Shown: positions 53,526 to 64,000 of the stretch, piece after piece | Layout: every line of letters begins with the position of its first letter | Numbering within the stretch: the first letter of the stretch is position 1 | NCBI RefSeq assembly: GCF_001447195.1 | Contig: NZ_LFRI01000561.1 | Span: 1 to 64,000, forward strand | Length of the DNA: 64,000 nucleotides | Direction: 5' to 3' | DNA from: Aquabacterium parvum | GTDB lineage: Bacteria > Pseudomonadota > Gammaproteobacteria > Burkholderiales > Burkholderiaceae_C | Translations under genes and position numbers: made by a program | The notes under the pieces: model-generated | What the model saw: the letters and a program-made list of their open reading frames with translations, nothing else | Database searches by the model: none | Told to the model about the DNA's origin: nothing

Positions 53526-53915
53526 ATGACTTGGTTGGACGATGTGAAGTGGGACGAAAACGGGCTGGTGCCCGTCATCGCCCAAGAAGACAGCACGGGT
53601 GACGTGCTGATGTTTGCCTGGATGAACCGGGAGGCGCTGGCGCGAACCGCCGAAACGGGCGAAGCCGTCTATTGGAGCCGCTCGCGCAAACGCCTGTGGC
53701 ACAAGGGCGAAGAGTCCGGTCACACCCAAAAAGTGCACGCCATCCGCATGGACTGCGACAACGACGTGGTGCTGTTGCGCGTGACGCAAAAGGGACACGA
53801 ACCCGGCATCGCCTGCCACACGGGCCGTCACAGTTGTTTCTTCCAGAAGTACGACAATGGCGCGTGGGTGACGGTTGAGCCCGTCCTCAAAGACCCGAAA
53901 TCCATCTATTCATGA
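53526..53915 (+). CDS. hisI: phosphoribosyl-AMP cyclohydrolase
   Basis: A 129-residue HisI (third step of histidine synthesis). It has [49 protein letters not shown] and HTGRHSCFF; the Cys and His in these segments form the zinc and magnesium sites. Its stop overlaps hisE by 4 bases (ATGA). It leads a plus-strand hisI-hisE-tatABC unit, separated from and opposite to hisDCBHAF. Confidence 0.95.
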   Translation: MTWLDDVKWDENGLVPVIAQEDSTGDVLMFAWMNREALARTAETGEAVYWSRSRKRLWHKGEESGHTQKVHAIRMDCDNDVVLLRVTQKGHEPGIACHTGRHSCFFQKYDNGAWVTVEPVLKDPKSIYS

Positions 53916-54277
53916 TGAGTGCGCACAATCAACTGGACGTGCTGGCCCGCGTTGCCGAGGTCATCGAATCCCGAAAGGGCGGCGACCCCGACAAGAGCTA
54001 CGTGGCCCGCCTTTTCCACAAGGGCACCGACACCATCCTCAAGAAGGTGGGCGAAGAGGCCACCGAGGCGGTGATCGCCGTCAAGGACCTGGCCGCGCAG
54101 GACAGCCCTGAACACCGCAAGGCGGTGGTGGGCGAGTTCGCCGACCTGTGGTTCCATTCGCTGGTGGCGCTGTCGCACATGGGCTTGGGCCCCGAGGACG
54201 TGGTGGCCGAGCTGGCCAAGCGCGAAGGCCTGTCGGGCCTGGAGGAGTTTGCGCGTCGCAGCGTCCCTCGTTCTTGA
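53912..54277 (+). CDS. hisE: phosphoribosyl-ATP pyrophosphatase
   Basis: A 121-residue HisE of the MazG-like all-alpha fold: [36 protein letters not shown] with the acidic metal-binding EExxE, and [17 protein letters not shown]. It removes pyrophosphate from phosphoribosyl-ATP. Two ATGs at 53912 and 53915 overlap the hisI stop. The usual HIT gene between hisE and tatA is missing; the 100-base gap has no ORF. Confidence 0.95.
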   Translation: MMSAHNQLDVLARVAEVIESRKGGDPDKSYVARLFHKGTDTILKKVGEEATEAVIAVKDLAAQDSPEHRKAVVGEFADLWFHSLVALSHMGLGPEDVVAELAKREGLSGLEEFARRSVPRS

Positions 54278-54377
54278 ATTCCCGGGGGGCGCCCCCACAT
54301 CGACCCATGTCGATGCCGGTGCCCCCGACATCTTTCTTTCAATCAACGCGGGCAGTCAGCCCGCTCGGAGTGTGATC

Positions 54378-54608
54378 ATGGGTTCGTTCAGCATTTGGCA
54401 CTGGGTGATCGTGCTGCTCATCGTGGTGATGGTCTTTGGCACCAAGAAGCTCAAGAACATCGGCGGCGACCTGGGCTCGGCCGTCAAGGGCTTCAAGGAC
54501 GGCATGAAAGACGGTGGCACCACCCCCGAGGCCCCGGCCCAGCAGGTGACCAACGCTGCCCGCCAGGACAGCAACACCGTCGACGTCGACGCCAAGACCA
54601 AGTCCTGA
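54378..54608 (+). CDS. tatA: twin-arginine translocase subunit TatA
   Basis: A 76-residue TatA: N-terminal transmembrane helix ([20 protein letters not shown]) with the FG motif, then an amphipathic helix ([17 protein letters not shown]) and a short acidic tail. It forms the pore for folded, RR-signal proteins such as the Rieske protein encoded nearby. ATG 54378 gives the family start MGSFSIWHW. Confidence 0.95.
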   Translation: MGSFSIWHWVIVLLIVVMVFGTKKLKNIGGDLGSAVKGFKDGMKDGGTTPEAPAQQVTNAARQDSNTVDVDAKTKS

Positions 54609-54618
54609 TCTCCAGGGC

Positions 54619-55077
54619 ATGATTGATTTCGGCATCGACAAGCTGGCCCTGATCGGGGCCGTGGCGCTCATCGTGATCGGCCCGGAGCGACTGCCCCGGG
54701 TTGCGCGCACGGTGGGCGTGCTCATCGGCAAGGCTCAGCGCTACGTCTCGCAGGTCCAGGGCGAGGTCAACCGGTCGATGGAGCTCGATGAGCTCAAGAA
54801 GATGAAGGACAACTTGCAGACCGCCGCCCAAGACATCGGGCAGACGGTGCAAGGCAGCCTGGACGAAGCCGGCCAGGCCCTGTCGGACAGCACGACGGCC
54901 GACTACCCCAGCTTCTACAACGACCTGCCGGCCACCCCCTACATCCCGCCGCGCAAGAACTGGCGCCTCAAGCGTGGGGCCACGCCGCTTTGGTACAAGC
55001 AGCGCAACGGCGTGCGTCGCCATGTGCAGTCGGGTGCCGCGCGCGTCGCCCGCTTCCGCCCGAACCGCCAACCCTGA
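54619..55077 (+). CDS. tatB: twin-arginine translocase subunit TatB
   Basis: A 152-residue TatB. The N-terminus [20 protein letters not shown] with [13 protein letters not shown] is the TatB signature (conserved Glu and Pro-Glu-Arg-Leu-Pro). An amphipathic helix and a disordered tail with basic residues follow. It lies 10 bases after tatA and 6 before tatC. Confidence 0.95.
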   Translation: MIDFGIDKLALIGAVALIVIGPERLPRVARTVGVLIGKAQRYVSQVQGEVNRSMELDELKKMKDNLQTAAQDIGQTVQGSLDEAGQALSDSTTADYPSFYNDLPATPYIPPRKNWRLKRGATPLWYKQRNGVRRHVQSGAARVARFRPNRQP

Positions 55078-55083
55078 TACCCC

Positions 55084-55881
55084 GTGAGCACCCCTCCCCC
55101 CAGCCCGGACGGCACGGACGGCACCGAACAGCCTTTCGTCGCCCACCTCATTGAGTTGCGCGATCGCCTGATCCGCGCCGTCATCGCCATCGCCATCGCC
55201 TTCGTGGCATTGGCCATCTACCCATCGCCCTCCGGCCTGTACGACTGGCTGGCCATGCCACTGATCCAGCACCTGCCGGCTGGCGCGACCATGATCGCCA
55301 CCAACCCGATCTCACCATTCATGGTGCCGATCAAGGTCACGATGCTGGCCGCGTTCATGCTGGCGCTGCCGGTGGTGCTCTACCAGGTCTGGGCCTTCGT
55401 GGCGCCCGGTCTGTACACGCACGAAAAGAAGCTGGTCCTGCCCCTGATCATCTCCAGCACGCTGCTGTTCTTCCTGGGTGTGGCCTTTTCGTACTTCTTC
55501 GTGTTCGGCAAGGTCTTCACCTTCATCCAGCAGTTCGCGCCCAAAAGCATCACCGCTGCCCCCGACATCGAGGCCTACCTGAGCTTTGTGCTCAACATGT
55601 TCATCGCCTTCGGGGCGGCCTTCGAGGTGCCGGTGGTGCTGGTCATCCTGGTGCGCATGGGCATGGTGTCGGTCGAGAAGCTGCGGGACTTCCGCAGCTA
55701 CTTCATCGTCATCGCCTTCGTGATCGCTGCGGTGGTCACGCCGCCCGACGTCGTGTCGCAACTGGCGCTGGCGATCCCGATGTGCCTGCTCTACGAGGTG
55801 GGCATCGTGGCCGCGGGCTTGTTCGTCAAGCACACGCAGGCACCAGACAGCGACGCCTCAAACGAAGGGCCGGCCACCTGA
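55084..55881 (+). CDS. tatC: twin-arginine translocase subunit TatC
   Basis: A 265-residue TatC with six hydrophobic segments. FVAHLIELRDRLIRA carries the cytoplasmic N-terminal signature for signal-peptide binding, followed by FMVPIKVTMLAAFMLALPVVLYQVWAFVAPGLYTHEK. It starts at GTG 55084. It is the receptor for twin-arginine signals and forms the translocase with TatA and TatB. A terminator hairpin follows before the convergent protease gene. Confidence 0.95.
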   Translation: MSTPPPSPDGTDGTEQPFVAHLIELRDRLIRAVIAIAIAFVALAIYPSPSGLYDWLAMPLIQHLPAGATMIATNPISPFMVPIKVTMLAAFMLALPVVLYQVWAFVAPGLYTHEKKLVLPLIISSTLLFFLGVAFSYFFVFGKVFTFIQQFAPKSITAAPDIEAYLSFVLNMFIAFGAAFEVPVVLVILVRMGMVSVEKLRDFRSYFIVIAFVIAAVVTPPDVVSQLALAIPMCLLYEVGIVAAGLFVKHTQAPDSDASNEGPAT

Positions 55882-55983
55882 ACGGGCCCGGCACCTGCCC
55901 TGCCCCTGCTGAGGCGCCCCGAAGTGCCCCAGGGCTGGCGGACAGCCGAAGGCTGAGCACTCGCAACAGCGCCGCGCCAACAA

Positions 55984-56006
55984 CAAGGGCCCCGTGGGGC
56001 CCTTTG

Positions 56007-56007
<1 letters not shown>
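55984..56007. terminator. bidirectional hairpin between tatC and the protease gene
   Basis: AAGGGCCCC and GGGGCCCTT (55985-55993 and 55996-56004) form a 9-bp GC-rich stem with T's on both sides. It lies between the convergent tatC and DegS-like genes and touches the latter's stop codon, so probably ends both. Confidence 0.7.
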
Positions 56008-57194
<1,187 letters not shown>

Positions 57195-57222
57195 GAACAT
57201 CCACAAGCCAGAAAGGCCTGCC

Positions 57223-57972
57223 GTGATCGAAAGGGATACGCTGTTGTCACACCTCCACCAAATGCTGGAGGCAGACCGGTTCAAGGATTATGGGCCGAAC
57301 GGCCTGCAGGTGGAGGGCAAGGCGCGCATTCACAAGGTGGTCACGGGCGTGACGACCAGCCTGGCGATGATCGAAGCCGCTGTGGCCGAAGGCGCCGACG
57401 CCCTGCTGGTGCACCACGGCCTGTTCTGGCGCGGCCAGGATGGCCGCGTCACCGGCTGGATGCGCCAGCGCCTGGCCACGCTGCTGAAGCACGACATCAA
57501 CCTCATCGCTTACCACCTGCCACTCGACGCCCACGCCTCGCTGGGCAACAACGCGCAGTGGGGGCAGCGCCTGGGCTGGGTGGCCGACGCCCGCTTTGGC
57601 GACCAGAACCTGGGCTTCATGGGCTCGGCCCCTGCAGACCTGGGCTTCGATGCATTGGTGCAACAACTGCGACAGGTCATGGGGCGAGAGGTGACCGGGG
57701 TGCCGGGAGATGGGCGCCCCATCCAGCGCGTCGCCTGGTGCAGCGGTGGCGCGCAGGGGTACTTCGAGCAGGCGATCGCCGCCGGCGCAGACGTGTTCCT
57801 GACCGGTGAAATCTCGGAGCCCCAGGCCCACTACGCCAAAGAAACCGGTGTGGCCTTCATCGCCTGCGGCCACCACGCCAGCGAGCGCTGGGGCGTGCAG
57901 GCCGTGGGAGAGCACCTCGCCCAACGCATGGGCGTGGCGCACACCTTCATCGACCTGCCGAACCCGGCCTGA
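57223..57972 (+). CDS. NIF3-like dinuclear metal-binding protein (YbgI family)
   Basis: A 249-residue NIF3/DUF34 protein. LVHHGLFWRGQDG gives the two His of the dinuclear metal site, with KHDINLIAYHLPLDAHASLGNN and VFLTGEISEPQAHYAKE. Function is unsettled: E. coli YbgI binds metals and has been linked to GTP cyclohydrolase regulation. GTG 57223 is chosen over ATG 57193 because GAAAGG lies 7 bases before it and it yields a length like YbgI (247). The upstream ATG would overlap the divergent protease start. Confidence 0.85.
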   Translation: MIERDTLLSHLHQMLEADRFKDYGPNGLQVEGKARIHKVVTGVTTSLAMIEAAVAEGADALLVHHGLFWRGQDGRVTGWMRQRLATLLKHDINLIAYHLPLDAHASLGNNAQWGQRLGWVADARFGDQNLGFMGSAPADLGFDALVQQLRQVMGREVTGVPGDGRPIQRVAWCSGGAQGYFEQAIAAGADVFLTGEISEPQAHYAKETGVAFIACGHHASERWGVQAVGEHLAQRMGVAHTFIDLPNPA

Positions 57973-58011
57973 GCGGCCAACTCTCACCAGGCGCCTGCAA
58001 CGCCCGCGGCC

Positions 58012-58596
58012 TCAGTGCGCCAGCACCATCTCCAGCTCGGCGAAGTTGCGCGAGTGCAGATCGGGCTCGATGGTGGTGTTGAGCGCCTGCTCCAACCTGT
58101 TGGCAGAGAACAGGCCACGCAGCACGGTCGCGCCATCCTTCTTCTGTGTGACCAGCAGGTAGCGCAGGTTGTGTTCACGCAGGGTCGCCACGATGTCGCC
58201 CACATGGGCCACGCGCACATGGGCGATGTCCACGGTGTCCCATTGGGTGATGGGCACCATGATGTCGGCCACCGTCAGCTCGTGATGAGGCACGTGGTGG
58301 GCCGAAGCTCGCTGAACAGGGCGCTCGCCTTGCAGCACCTCGGCCGTGACCATGCCGACGAGCTCGCCGTCGGCGCCAGCCACGAAGACCATGCGAACAC
58401 CGGCACGACGCATCACGTGCAGGGTTTGATCCAAGCCATCGCGGTGGCTCGCGATGACGCAGGGGCTGTGGTGCAGGTCGGTGAAGAGGCTGAGCGCCGG
58501 GTCGTGCGGCTGAGCCGAGCGCTGCACCTTGGGCAGGCTGGGAGCCAATGCGAGGGCCTGGACGGACAAAGGCTTGTAGCCGTGACGTTGGGGCAT
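58012..58596 (-). CDS. CBS-domain protein
   Basis: A 194-residue protein with two CBS repeats: LDQTLHVMRRAGVRMVFVAGADGELVGMVTAEVLQGE and VADIMVPITQWDTVDIAHV. The first 45 residues are unrelated and hydrophilic. CBS pairs bind adenine nucleotides or SAM and often regulate a partner; no fused enzyme is present, so the protein may act as a stand-alone sensor. ATG 58596 follows GAAAGGAG. It lies at the junction between the inverted his/tat block and hisF. Confidence 0.83.
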   Translation of the reverse strand: MPQRHGYKPLSVQALALAPSLPKVQRSAQPHDPALSLFTDLHHSPCVIASHRDGLDQTLHVMRRAGVRMVFVAGADGELVGMVTAEVLQGERPVQRASAHHVPHHELTVADIMVPITQWDTVDIAHVRVAHVGDIVATLREHNLRYLLVTQKKDGATVLRGLFSANRLEQALNTTIEPDLHSRNFAELEMVLAH

Positions 58597-58740
58597 GACA
58601 CGCTCCTTTCGATGTCGGTCCCCGCCCTGGCGGCCCGACCGGCTTGCGCGTCGGCACGGGCACAGAGGCGGGACACGTCCCAACGTCAGGTTACGCCTGT
58701 CGCAAGGCCTTGCATCGAGGGAAAAGCATGCCCCTGCCGG

Positions 58741-58786
58741 CAAGGGTGTGATCAAAGGCGCACCAAGCGCCTGCACTTCACCCTTG
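58741..58786 (-). other. nested hairpin after hisF
   Basis: CAAGGGTG (58741-58748) pairs with CACCCTTG (58779-58786), and inside it AGGCGC (58756-58761) pairs with GCGCCT (58767-58772). It lies about 40 bases after the hisF stop in the 226-base gap to the CBS gene. No T-tract follows, so it may be a rho-type termination or processing structure. Otherwise the gap holds no ORF. Confidence 0.5.
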
Positions 58787-58822
58787 GCTGGGGGTTGTTG
58801 CAGCTGGCAAGTCTGCGCCGCA

Positions 58823-59602
58823 TCAGGTGCGCACGGGGATGCCGCGCGCGGCCATCACGGCCTTGGCTTCGGCGACGGTGTATTCGCCGTAGTGGAAGAT
58901 GCTCGCGGCCAACACCGCATCGGCACCACCCTGCTGCACGCCGTCGGCCAGGTGGTCGAGGTTGCCCACGCCGCCCGAGGCAATGACAGGCACGCCCACG
59001 GCGTCGCTCACCGCGCGCGTGAGTTCGAGGTCAAAACCCGATTTGGTGCCATCGCGGTCCATGCTGGTCAGCAGGATTTCGCCGGCACCGAACTCGGCCA
59101 TCTGCCTGGCCCACGCCACCGCGTCGAGGCCGACGTTCTTGCGGCCACCGTGGCTGTAGACATCCCAGCCTGGCCCCTTGGCGGCCAGGTCATCGCCCTG
59201 GCGCTTCTTGGCGTCGATGGCCACCACGATGCACTGCGAGCCGTATTTGTCGGAGGCGTCGCGGATGACCTGCGGGTTGGCGATCGCGGCCGAGTTGAAG
59301 CTGACCTTGTCGGCGCCCGCGTTGAGCAAGCGGCGAACGTCGTCGACCGTGCGCACGCCCCCACCCACCGTCAGCGGGATGAAGACCTGCGAGGCCACGG
59401 CCTCGATGATGTGCAGGATCACATCTCGCCCATCGCTGGTGGCGGTGATGTCGAGGAAGGTGAGCTCGTCGGCGCCTTGTTCGTTGTAGCGCGCGGCGAT
59501 CTCAACCGGGTCACCGGCGTCGCGCAGTTCAACGAAATTGACACCCTTGACGACCCGCCCGCCCGTGACGTCCAGGCAGGGGATGATGCGTTTGGCCAGC
59601 AT
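58823..59602 (-). CDS. hisF: imidazole glycerol phosphate synthase cyclase subunit
   Basis: A 259-residue (beta-alpha)8 barrel. It begins [20 protein letters not shown] with the catalytic Asp, and later has [24 protein letters not shown] and [15 protein letters not shown], the two phosphate-binding segments. It makes imidazole glycerol phosphate and AICAR from PRFAR using ammonia from HisH. It overlaps hisA by one base (TGATG) and is the last gene of the minus-strand his operon. Confidence 0.96.
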   Translation of the reverse strand: MLAKRIIPCLDVTGGRVVKGVNFVELRDAGDPVEIAARYNEQGADELTFLDITATSDGRDVILHIIEAVASQVFIPLTVGGGVRTVDDVRRLLNAGADKVSFNSAAIANPQVIRDASDKYGSQCIVVAIDAKKRQGDDLAAKGPGWDVYSHGGRKNVGLDAVAWARQMAEFGAGEILLTSMDRDGTKSGFDLELTRAVSDAVGVPVIASGGVGNLDHLADGVQQGGADAVLAASIFHYGEYTVAEAKAVMAARGIPVRT

Positions 59603-60348
59603 CAGGCGCCGCCGTTGAGTTCGTCGGCGCGCTTTTGCGCAGCGGCAAAGTCCAGGTCACCGCTGTAGATGGCGCGACCGCAGATCACGCCTTCGACGCC
59701 CTCGCCTTCGACGGCGCAGAGCTCTTCGATGTTCTGGATGTTGGACAGGCCGCCCGAAGCGATGACCGGGATGGTCAGGGCCTGGGCCAGCTTCACCGTG
59801 GCGTCGATGTTGATGCCGGTGAGCATGCCGTCGCGGCCGATGTCGGTGTAGATCACGCCTTCAACGCCGTAGTCCTCGAACTTCTTGGCCAGGTCGATGA
59901 CTTCATGGCCGGAGAGCTTGCTCCAGCCGTCGGTGGCGACCTTGCCGTCCTTGGCGTCCAGACCGACGATGATGTGGCCACCGAAGGCGGTGCAGGCGTC
60001 ACGCAGGAAGCCGGGGTTCTTGACCGCAGCGGTGCCGATGATGACGTAGCTCAGGCCATCGTCGAGGTAGCGCTCGATGGTGTCGAGGTCGCGGATGCCG
60101 CCACCCAGCTGAACGGGGATCTCGGAGCCGACTTCCTTGATGATCGCCTTGATGGCGGCCTCGTTGATGGGCTTGCCGGCGAACGCACCGTTGAGGTCGA
60201 CCAGGTGCAGGCGGCGCGCGCCGGCATCGAGCCAGCGGCGGGCCATGGCCGCCGGGTCCTCACCGAAGGTGGTGGAGTCGTTCATGTCGCCTTGCTTGAG
60301 GCGAACACACTTGCCGTCTTTCAGGTCGATCGCAGGAATCAGCAGCAT
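59602..60348 (-). CDS. hisA: phosphoribosylformimino-AICAR-phosphate isomerase
   Basis: A 248-residue (beta-alpha)8 isomerase: [21 protein letters not shown] (catalytic Asp), [27 protein letters not shown] and [17 protein letters not shown]. It opens the ribose of ProFAR to PRFAR. The barrel fold and length match HisA. It is coupled to hisF and separated from hisH by 99 bases without an ORF. Confidence 0.96.
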   Translation of the reverse strand: MLLIPAIDLKDGKCVRLKQGDMNDSTTFGEDPAAMARRWLDAGARRLHLVDLNGAFAGKPINEAAIKAIIKEVGSEIPVQLGGGIRDLDTIERYLDDGLSYVIIGTAAVKNPGFLRDACTAFGGHIIVGLDAKDGKVATDGWSKLSGHEVIDLAKKFEDYGVEGVIYTDIGRDGMLTGINIDATVKLAQALTIPVIASGGLSNIQNIEELCAVEGEGVEGVICGRAIYSGDLDFAAAQKRADELNGGA

Positions 60349-60447
60349 GGCTGGGACGCGTGTGGGTCAGTCGTCGAAGAAGCCTGGCGGGGCCAGGCGG
60401 GAAGGATGCGTGCGGCGCCGGACGCCCTCGCAGGCACCCGGCCCTGC

Positions 60448-61146
60448 TCAGGGCCGCCAGAGCAGGAAATTGCGGTACAGGGCCAGGCCGTGCTCGGCGC
60501 TCTTTTCCGGGTGGAACTGTGTGGCGAAAATGTTATCCCGTGCCACGACACTGGTAAAGCGGACACCGTACTCGGTTTCGCCCGCACTGTGTTGGGCATC
60601 GTCCACACGCGCATGGTAGCTGTGAACGAAGTAGAACCAGCTTTCGTCGGGGATGCCCGCCCAGCACGGATGGGGCTCACCGCCCCAGGCGCCCGCGTGG
60701 CGGGCCTGGCTGACGCGGTTCCAGCCCATCTGGGGCACCTTGTAGCGGCTGCCGTCGGGCTGGATCTGGCCTTCGAGGCGGAATTTCACAACTCGGCCCG
60801 GGATCAGGCCCAGGCCAGGGGTGTCCTGCTCTTCGGAGTGGTTCAGGAGCATCTGCATGCCCACGCACACGCCCATCAAGGGCTTGTTGGCGGCGGCGTC
60901 CAGCACCGCGCCGAACAGGTCGCCACCATGGGCTTCGCGCAGCTCGCGCATGCAGTCGCGCATGGCGCCTTGGCCGGGCAGCACGACTCGCTCGGCGGCA
61001 TTGACCACCTTGGGGTCGTTGGTGACGACCACCTGCAGGTTCAGGTCCTTGGCAGCGTGCTCCACCGCCTGCGACACGGAACGCAGGTTGCCCATGCCGT
61101 AGTCAATCACGGCAACGGTCGCGGCAACGGTCGACACAGCGCTCAC
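60448..61146 (-). CDS. hisH: imidazole glycerol phosphate synthase glutaminase subunit
   Basis: A 232-residue class I amidotransferase. The start region [20 protein letters not shown] is typical. The nucleophile Cys is in [10 protein letters not shown], and the His and Glu are in [10 protein letters not shown]. It supplies ammonia to HisF. GTG 61146 is chosen because it overlaps the hisB stop in GTGA; the longer frame has no homology. Confidence 0.94.
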   Translation of the reverse strand: MSAVSTVAATVAVIDYGMGNLRSVSQAVEHAAKDLNLQVVVTNDPKVVNAAERVVLPGQGAMRDCMRELREAHGGDLFGAVLDAAANKPLMGVCVGMQMLLNHSEEQDTPGLGLIPGRVVKFRLEGQIQPDGSRYKVPQMGWNRVSQARHAGAWGGEPHPCWAGIPDESWFYFVHSYHARVDDAQHSAGETEYGVRFTSVVARDNIFATQFHPEKSAEHGLALYRNFLLWRP

Positions 61147-61763
61147 AGCGAACCCTTGGTCGATGGGATGACGCCAGCCATGCGGGGGTCGAGCTCCAGC
61201 GCGGCACGCAGGGCACGCGCGAAGGCCTTGAACACCGTCTCGCACTGGTGGTGGGCGTTGACGCCGCGCAAGTTGTCGATGTGCAGGGTGACGCCAGCGT
61301 GGTTGACGAAGCCCTGGAAGAACTCGAAGGTCAGCTGGGTGTCGAAGCCGCCAATGCTGCCGGACGTGAAAGGCACGTGCATGGTCAGGCCCGGACGGCC
61401 GGAGAAATCGACCACCACGCGCGAGAGGGCCTCGTCCAGCGGCACGTAGGCGTGGCCGTAGCGGCGCAGGCCTTTTTTGTCGCCCACGGCCTTGGCCACG
61501 GCCTGGCCCAGGGTGATGCCCACGTCTTCGACCGTATGGTGGCCGTCGATGTGCAGGTCGCCCACGGCGTGGATGTCGAGGTCGATCAGCCCGTGGCGGG
61601 CGATCTGGTCGAGCATGTGGTCGAAGAAGCCGATGCCGGTGTGCAGCTTGGCCGTGCCGTTGCCGTCGAGGTTGACGCGCACGGTGATCTGGGTTTCGGC
61701 GGTGTTGCGGGTGACTTCGGCCGTGCGCGGAGCACAGGCATTGCCGGCGGTGGGGGCGTTCAT
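61143..61763 (-). CDS. hisB: imidazoleglycerol-phosphate dehydratase
   Basis: A 206-residue monofunctional dehydratase (no fused phosphatase). Manganese-binding segments are [42 protein letters not shown] and [17 protein letters not shown]. It overlaps hisH (GTGA) and hisC (ATGA) by 4 bases, so the operon is tightly coupled. It dehydrates imidazoleglycerol phosphate to the acetol phosphate. Confidence 0.96.
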   Translation of the reverse strand: MNAPTAGNACAPRTAEVTRNTAETQITVRVNLDGNGTAKLHTGIGFFDHMLDQIARHGLIDLDIHAVGDLHIDGHHTVEDVGITLGQAVAKAVGDKKGLRRYGHAYVPLDEALSRVVVDFSGRPGLTMHVPFTSGSIGGFDTQLTFEFFQGFVNHAGVTLHIDNLRGVNAHHQCETVFKAFARALRAALELDPRMAGVIPSTKGSL

Positions 61764-62872
61764 GCTTGGGGGTTTCGCAGGGGTTCGCGCAGGACCTCGG
61801 TGAGGGCTGCGATCAGCACGTCGTTCTCCGCTGGCGAGCCAACGGTCAGACGGACGCAGTTTGCCAGCAATTGGTGCAGGCCGGAAACGTTCTTGATCAG
61901 GATGCCCTGCGCCTTGAGGGCGGCAAAGGCGCCAGCGGCATCGTTGACGCGCACCAGGATCATGTTGGCTTCGCTTGGGAAGGCCTTGGCACCCGGCATG
62001 GCGGCCAGGGCGTCCATCAAGCGCTCGCGCTCGGATTTGATGAGCCCTGCCTGGCGGGAAAACTCGTCGGCATGCTCCAGGGCGAACAGGGCCGCCTCGG
62101 TGTTGAGCACGCTGATGTTGTAGGGCGGACGCACCTTCTCGACCTGCTCGATGAGGTCGGCGCGGCCCATCATGTAGCCCAGGCGCACGCCGGCCAGGCC
62201 GAACTTGGAAAGCGTGCGCATCAGCAGCACGTTGGGGTGAGCCTTCAAGCGAGCGATGAAACTCTGGCTGGCGAAGGGCTGGTAGGCCTCGTCGATGATC
62301 ACCAGACCAGGGCGACCGCCCTCGGCGTTGGCCGACACGGCCTGGACGATCTGCTCGATGACGGCGCTGTCCCAGAGGTTAGCGGTCGGGTTGTTCGGGT
62401 AGGCGATGTAGGTCAGCGCCGGCTTGTGCTCGCGGATGGCGGCCAGCATGGCGGGGCCATCGAGCTCAAAATCGGCGGTCAGCGGAACGCCAACGAACTT
62501 CATGCCCGTCTGCTTGGCGAAAGCCTCGTACATGACGAAGCCGGGCACCGGCGCCAGGGCCACGGCGCCAGGCCTGGCGCAGGCCACGGACAGCAGCGAG
62601 ATCAGCTCATCGGAGCCGTTGCCCAGCACCAGGCCCATGTCGGCAGGCACATCGGCGTGGGAACGCAAGGCCGCATGCAAATCGTTGATGCGGGTGCCCG
62701 GGTAGCGGTTGAGCGCCACCTTGCCCAGCCGCTCGCCCAGCTTGGCCTGCAGCTCGGGCGGGAGGGTGAAGGGGTTCTCCATCGCATCGAGCTTGATGAA
62801 GCCGGCCGCATCCTGCACGTGGTAGGCGTGCATGGCCAGCACATCGGGGCGGAAGACGTCGAGCAGGCTCAT
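61760..62872 (-). CDS. hisC: histidinol-phosphate aminotransferase
   Basis: A 370-residue fold-type I aminotransferase with [15 protein letters not shown] near the N-terminus, IDEAYQPFA and [15 protein letters not shown] with the PLP-binding Lys (SKF). It transaminates imidazole acetol phosphate with glutamate. ATG 62872 is chosen; GTG 62896 overlaps the hisD stop in GTGA and is also possible, since hisH begins that way. Confidence 0.95.
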   Translation of the reverse strand: MSLLDVFRPDVLAMHAYHVQDAAGFIKLDAMENPFTLPPELQAKLGERLGKVALNRYPGTRINDLHAALRSHADVPADMGLVLGNGSDELISLLSVACARPGAVALAPVPGFVMYEAFAKQTGMKFVGVPLTADFELDGPAMLAAIREHKPALTYIAYPNNPTANLWDSAVIEQIVQAVSANAEGGRPGLVIIDEAYQPFASQSFIARLKAHPNVLLMRTLSKFGLAGVRLGYMMGRADLIEQVEKVRPPYNISVLNTEAALFALEHADEFSRQAGLIKSERERLMDALAAMPGAKAFPSEANMILVRVNDAAGAFAALKAQGILIKNVSGLHQLLANCVRLTVGSPAENDVLIAALTEVLREPLRNPQA

Positions 62873-62892
62873 GGCTGTGCGTGTGGGGGAGA

Positions 62893-64000
62893 TCACTTTT
62901 TCAGTCGGAACTCAGCGGCCATGGCGTGGGCCTGCAGGCCTTCGCCGTGAGCCAGCACGGAGGCGATTTTGCCCAGCACCTGAGCTCCCGCTTCGCTGAC
63001 CTCGATCAGGCTGGAGCGCTTCTGGAAGTCGTAGACGCCCAGCGGCGACGAGAAGCGCGCCGTGCCCGAGGTGGGCAGCACGTGGTTGGGACCGGCGCAG
63101 TAGTCGCCCAGGCTTTCGCTGGTGTAGGCGCCCAGGAAGATGGCACCGGCGTGCTTGAGCAGCGGCTCCCACTTGTGGGGCTCGTTGCTCGACACCTCCA
63201 GGTGCTCGGGCGCGATGCGGTTGCTGATCTCGCAGGCCTCTTCCATGCTCCGCGTCAGGATCAACGCGCCCCGCCCTTGCAGTGAGGTGCGGATGATGTC
63301 GGCGCGCGGCATGGTCGGCAACAGGCGGTCGATCTCGGCCTGCACTTTGGCGATGTAGCCCGCGTCGGGGCAGAGCAGGATGCTTTGCGCCAGCTCGTCG
63401 TGCTCGGCCTGGCTGAACAGGTCCATCGCGACCCAGTCGGGCGGCGTGGAGCCATCGGCCAGCACAAGGATCTCGCTGGGGCCGGCGATCATGTCGATGC
63501 CGACGGTGCCGAAGACGTGCTTTTTGGCGCTGGCCACGTAGGCGTTGCCCGGGCCGGTGACCTTGTCCACCTTGGGCACGGTGGCGGTGCCATGGGCCAG
63601 TGCGGCCACGGCCTGGGCGCCACCGATGGTGAAGGCACGGGTGACGCCAGCAACGTAGGCGGCGGCCAGCACGAGCGGGTTCTTCTCGCCCTTGGGCGTG
63701 GGCACCACCATGATGATCTCGCCCACCCCGGCCACGTGGGCAGGGATGGCGTTCATCAGCACGGACGACGGGTAGGCCGCCTTGCCGCCAGGCACGTAGA
63801 TGCCGACGCGGTCCAGAGGGGTGACTTTCTGGCCCAGCAAGGTGCCGTCTTCGTCGCGGTACTGCCAGCTCAGGCCGCAGGCCTCTTTCTGGCGCTCGTG
63901 GTAGCTGCGCACGCGCCGGGCGGCGTTCTCCAGGGCCTCGCGCTGCACGGCCGGCAGGCTGTCGAAGGCGGCCTTGAGCTCGACCTGGGTGAGCTCCAGT
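62893..64000 (-). CDS. hisD: histidinol dehydrogenase, N-terminal part outside window
   Basis: At least 369 codons, open through the right window edge with typical HisD sequence ([17 protein letters not shown] at the edge). It shows [49 protein letters not shown] and the zinc segment [10 protein letters not shown], then [20 protein letters not shown] near the C-terminus. HisD oxidises histidinol to histidine with two NAD. The GTG at 63948 is internal, not the start. hisG is expected further upstream, beyond the window. Confidence 0.95.
   Translation of the reverse strand, partial: LELTQVELKAAFDSLPAVQREALENAARRVRSYHERQKEACGLSWQYRDEDGTLLGQKVTPLDRVGIYVPGGKAAYPSSVLMNAIPAHVAGVGEIIMVVPTPKGEKNPLVLAAAYVAGVTRAFTIGGAQAVAALAHGTATVPKVDKVTGPGNAYVASAKKHVFGTVGIDMIAGPSEILVLADGSTPPDWVAMDLFSQAEHDELAQSILLCPDAGYIAKVQAEIDRLLPTMPRADIIRTSLQGRGALILTRSMEEACEISNRIAPEHLEVSSNEPHKWEPLLKHAGAIFLGAYTSESLGDYCAGPNHVLPTSGTARFSSPLGVYDFQKRSSLIEVSEAGAQVLGKIASVLAHGEGLQAHAMAAEFRLKK

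Overview
The window is about 64 kb of GC-rich DNA that reads as a chromosomal segment of a beta-proteobacterium of the order Burkholderiales. The evidence is gene content and order: petABC-sspA-sspB, hisDCBHAF, hisIE-tatABC, hrcA-nadK-recN and a DUF1631 gene. AlkB and the beta-oxidation genes would fit an Aquabacterium/Leptothrix-like, oil-degrading lineage; that genus-level guess is inference only.

Layout. (1) 1-600: two nested, decayed IS3-family remnants. (2) 0.7-6.8 kb: small accessory and housekeeping genes (DUF4359-like protein, zinc-ribbon protein, VOC protein, two tiny lysine-rich proteins, an rRNA-methyltransferase-like enzyme, a GAF-PAS-GGDEF-EAL c-di-GMP protein, an MtfA-like peptidase). 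(3) 6.8-17.2 kb: a guanidine-nitrogen cluster. NtrC-type sites and a very good sigma-54 promoter lead into a guanidine-I (ykkC) riboswitch, then the two carboxyguanidine deiminase subunits (UAAP family), a biotin-dependent 'urea/guanidine carboxylase', a two-domain allophanate hydrolase and a cytosine-deaminase-like amidohydrolase. Opposite lie a NikR-like regulator with a changed metal site and a 5'-truncated glutamine synthetase homologue. (4) 17.4-22.3 kb: tRNA(CAU), hrcA, nadK, recN, rapZ. (5) 22.4-22.8 kb: two inverted copies of an undescribed structured element around a strong bidirectional hairpin. (6) 22.8-42.9 kb: a hydrocarbon/fatty-acid island with eight beta-oxidation-type genes on the minus strand, a divergent alkB plus ferredoxin-type reductase, a complete Liv-type ABC transporter, an acyl-CoA ligase, a thioesterase and a TetR regulator. 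(7) 43.0-45.3 kb: isoaspartyl methyltransferase homologue, TolC-family protein, tRNA-Thr. (8) 45.3-49.5 kb: sspB, sspA and the cytochrome bc1 operon. (9) 49.7-64 kb: DUF1631 gene, pdxA, hisI-hisE-tatABC, a DegS-like protease, a NIF3-like gene, a CBS protein and hisFAHBCD, with hisD running off the right edge.

How the genes fit together. The guanidine operon should be made only when nitrogen is short (sigma-54/NtrC) and guanidine is present (riboswitch). It would carboxylate guanidine, deiminate the product to allophanate and hydrolyse that to ammonia and CO2. In the island, AlkB would hydroxylate a hydrocarbon, and the ligase, acyl-CoA dehydrogenase, hydratase and FadB-like protein would complete its oxidation. 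The his/tat genes are split into oppositely oriented halves; the order suggests that a block of about 4.5 kb (hisI to the NIF3-like gene) was inverted relative to the usual beta-proteobacterial arrangement.
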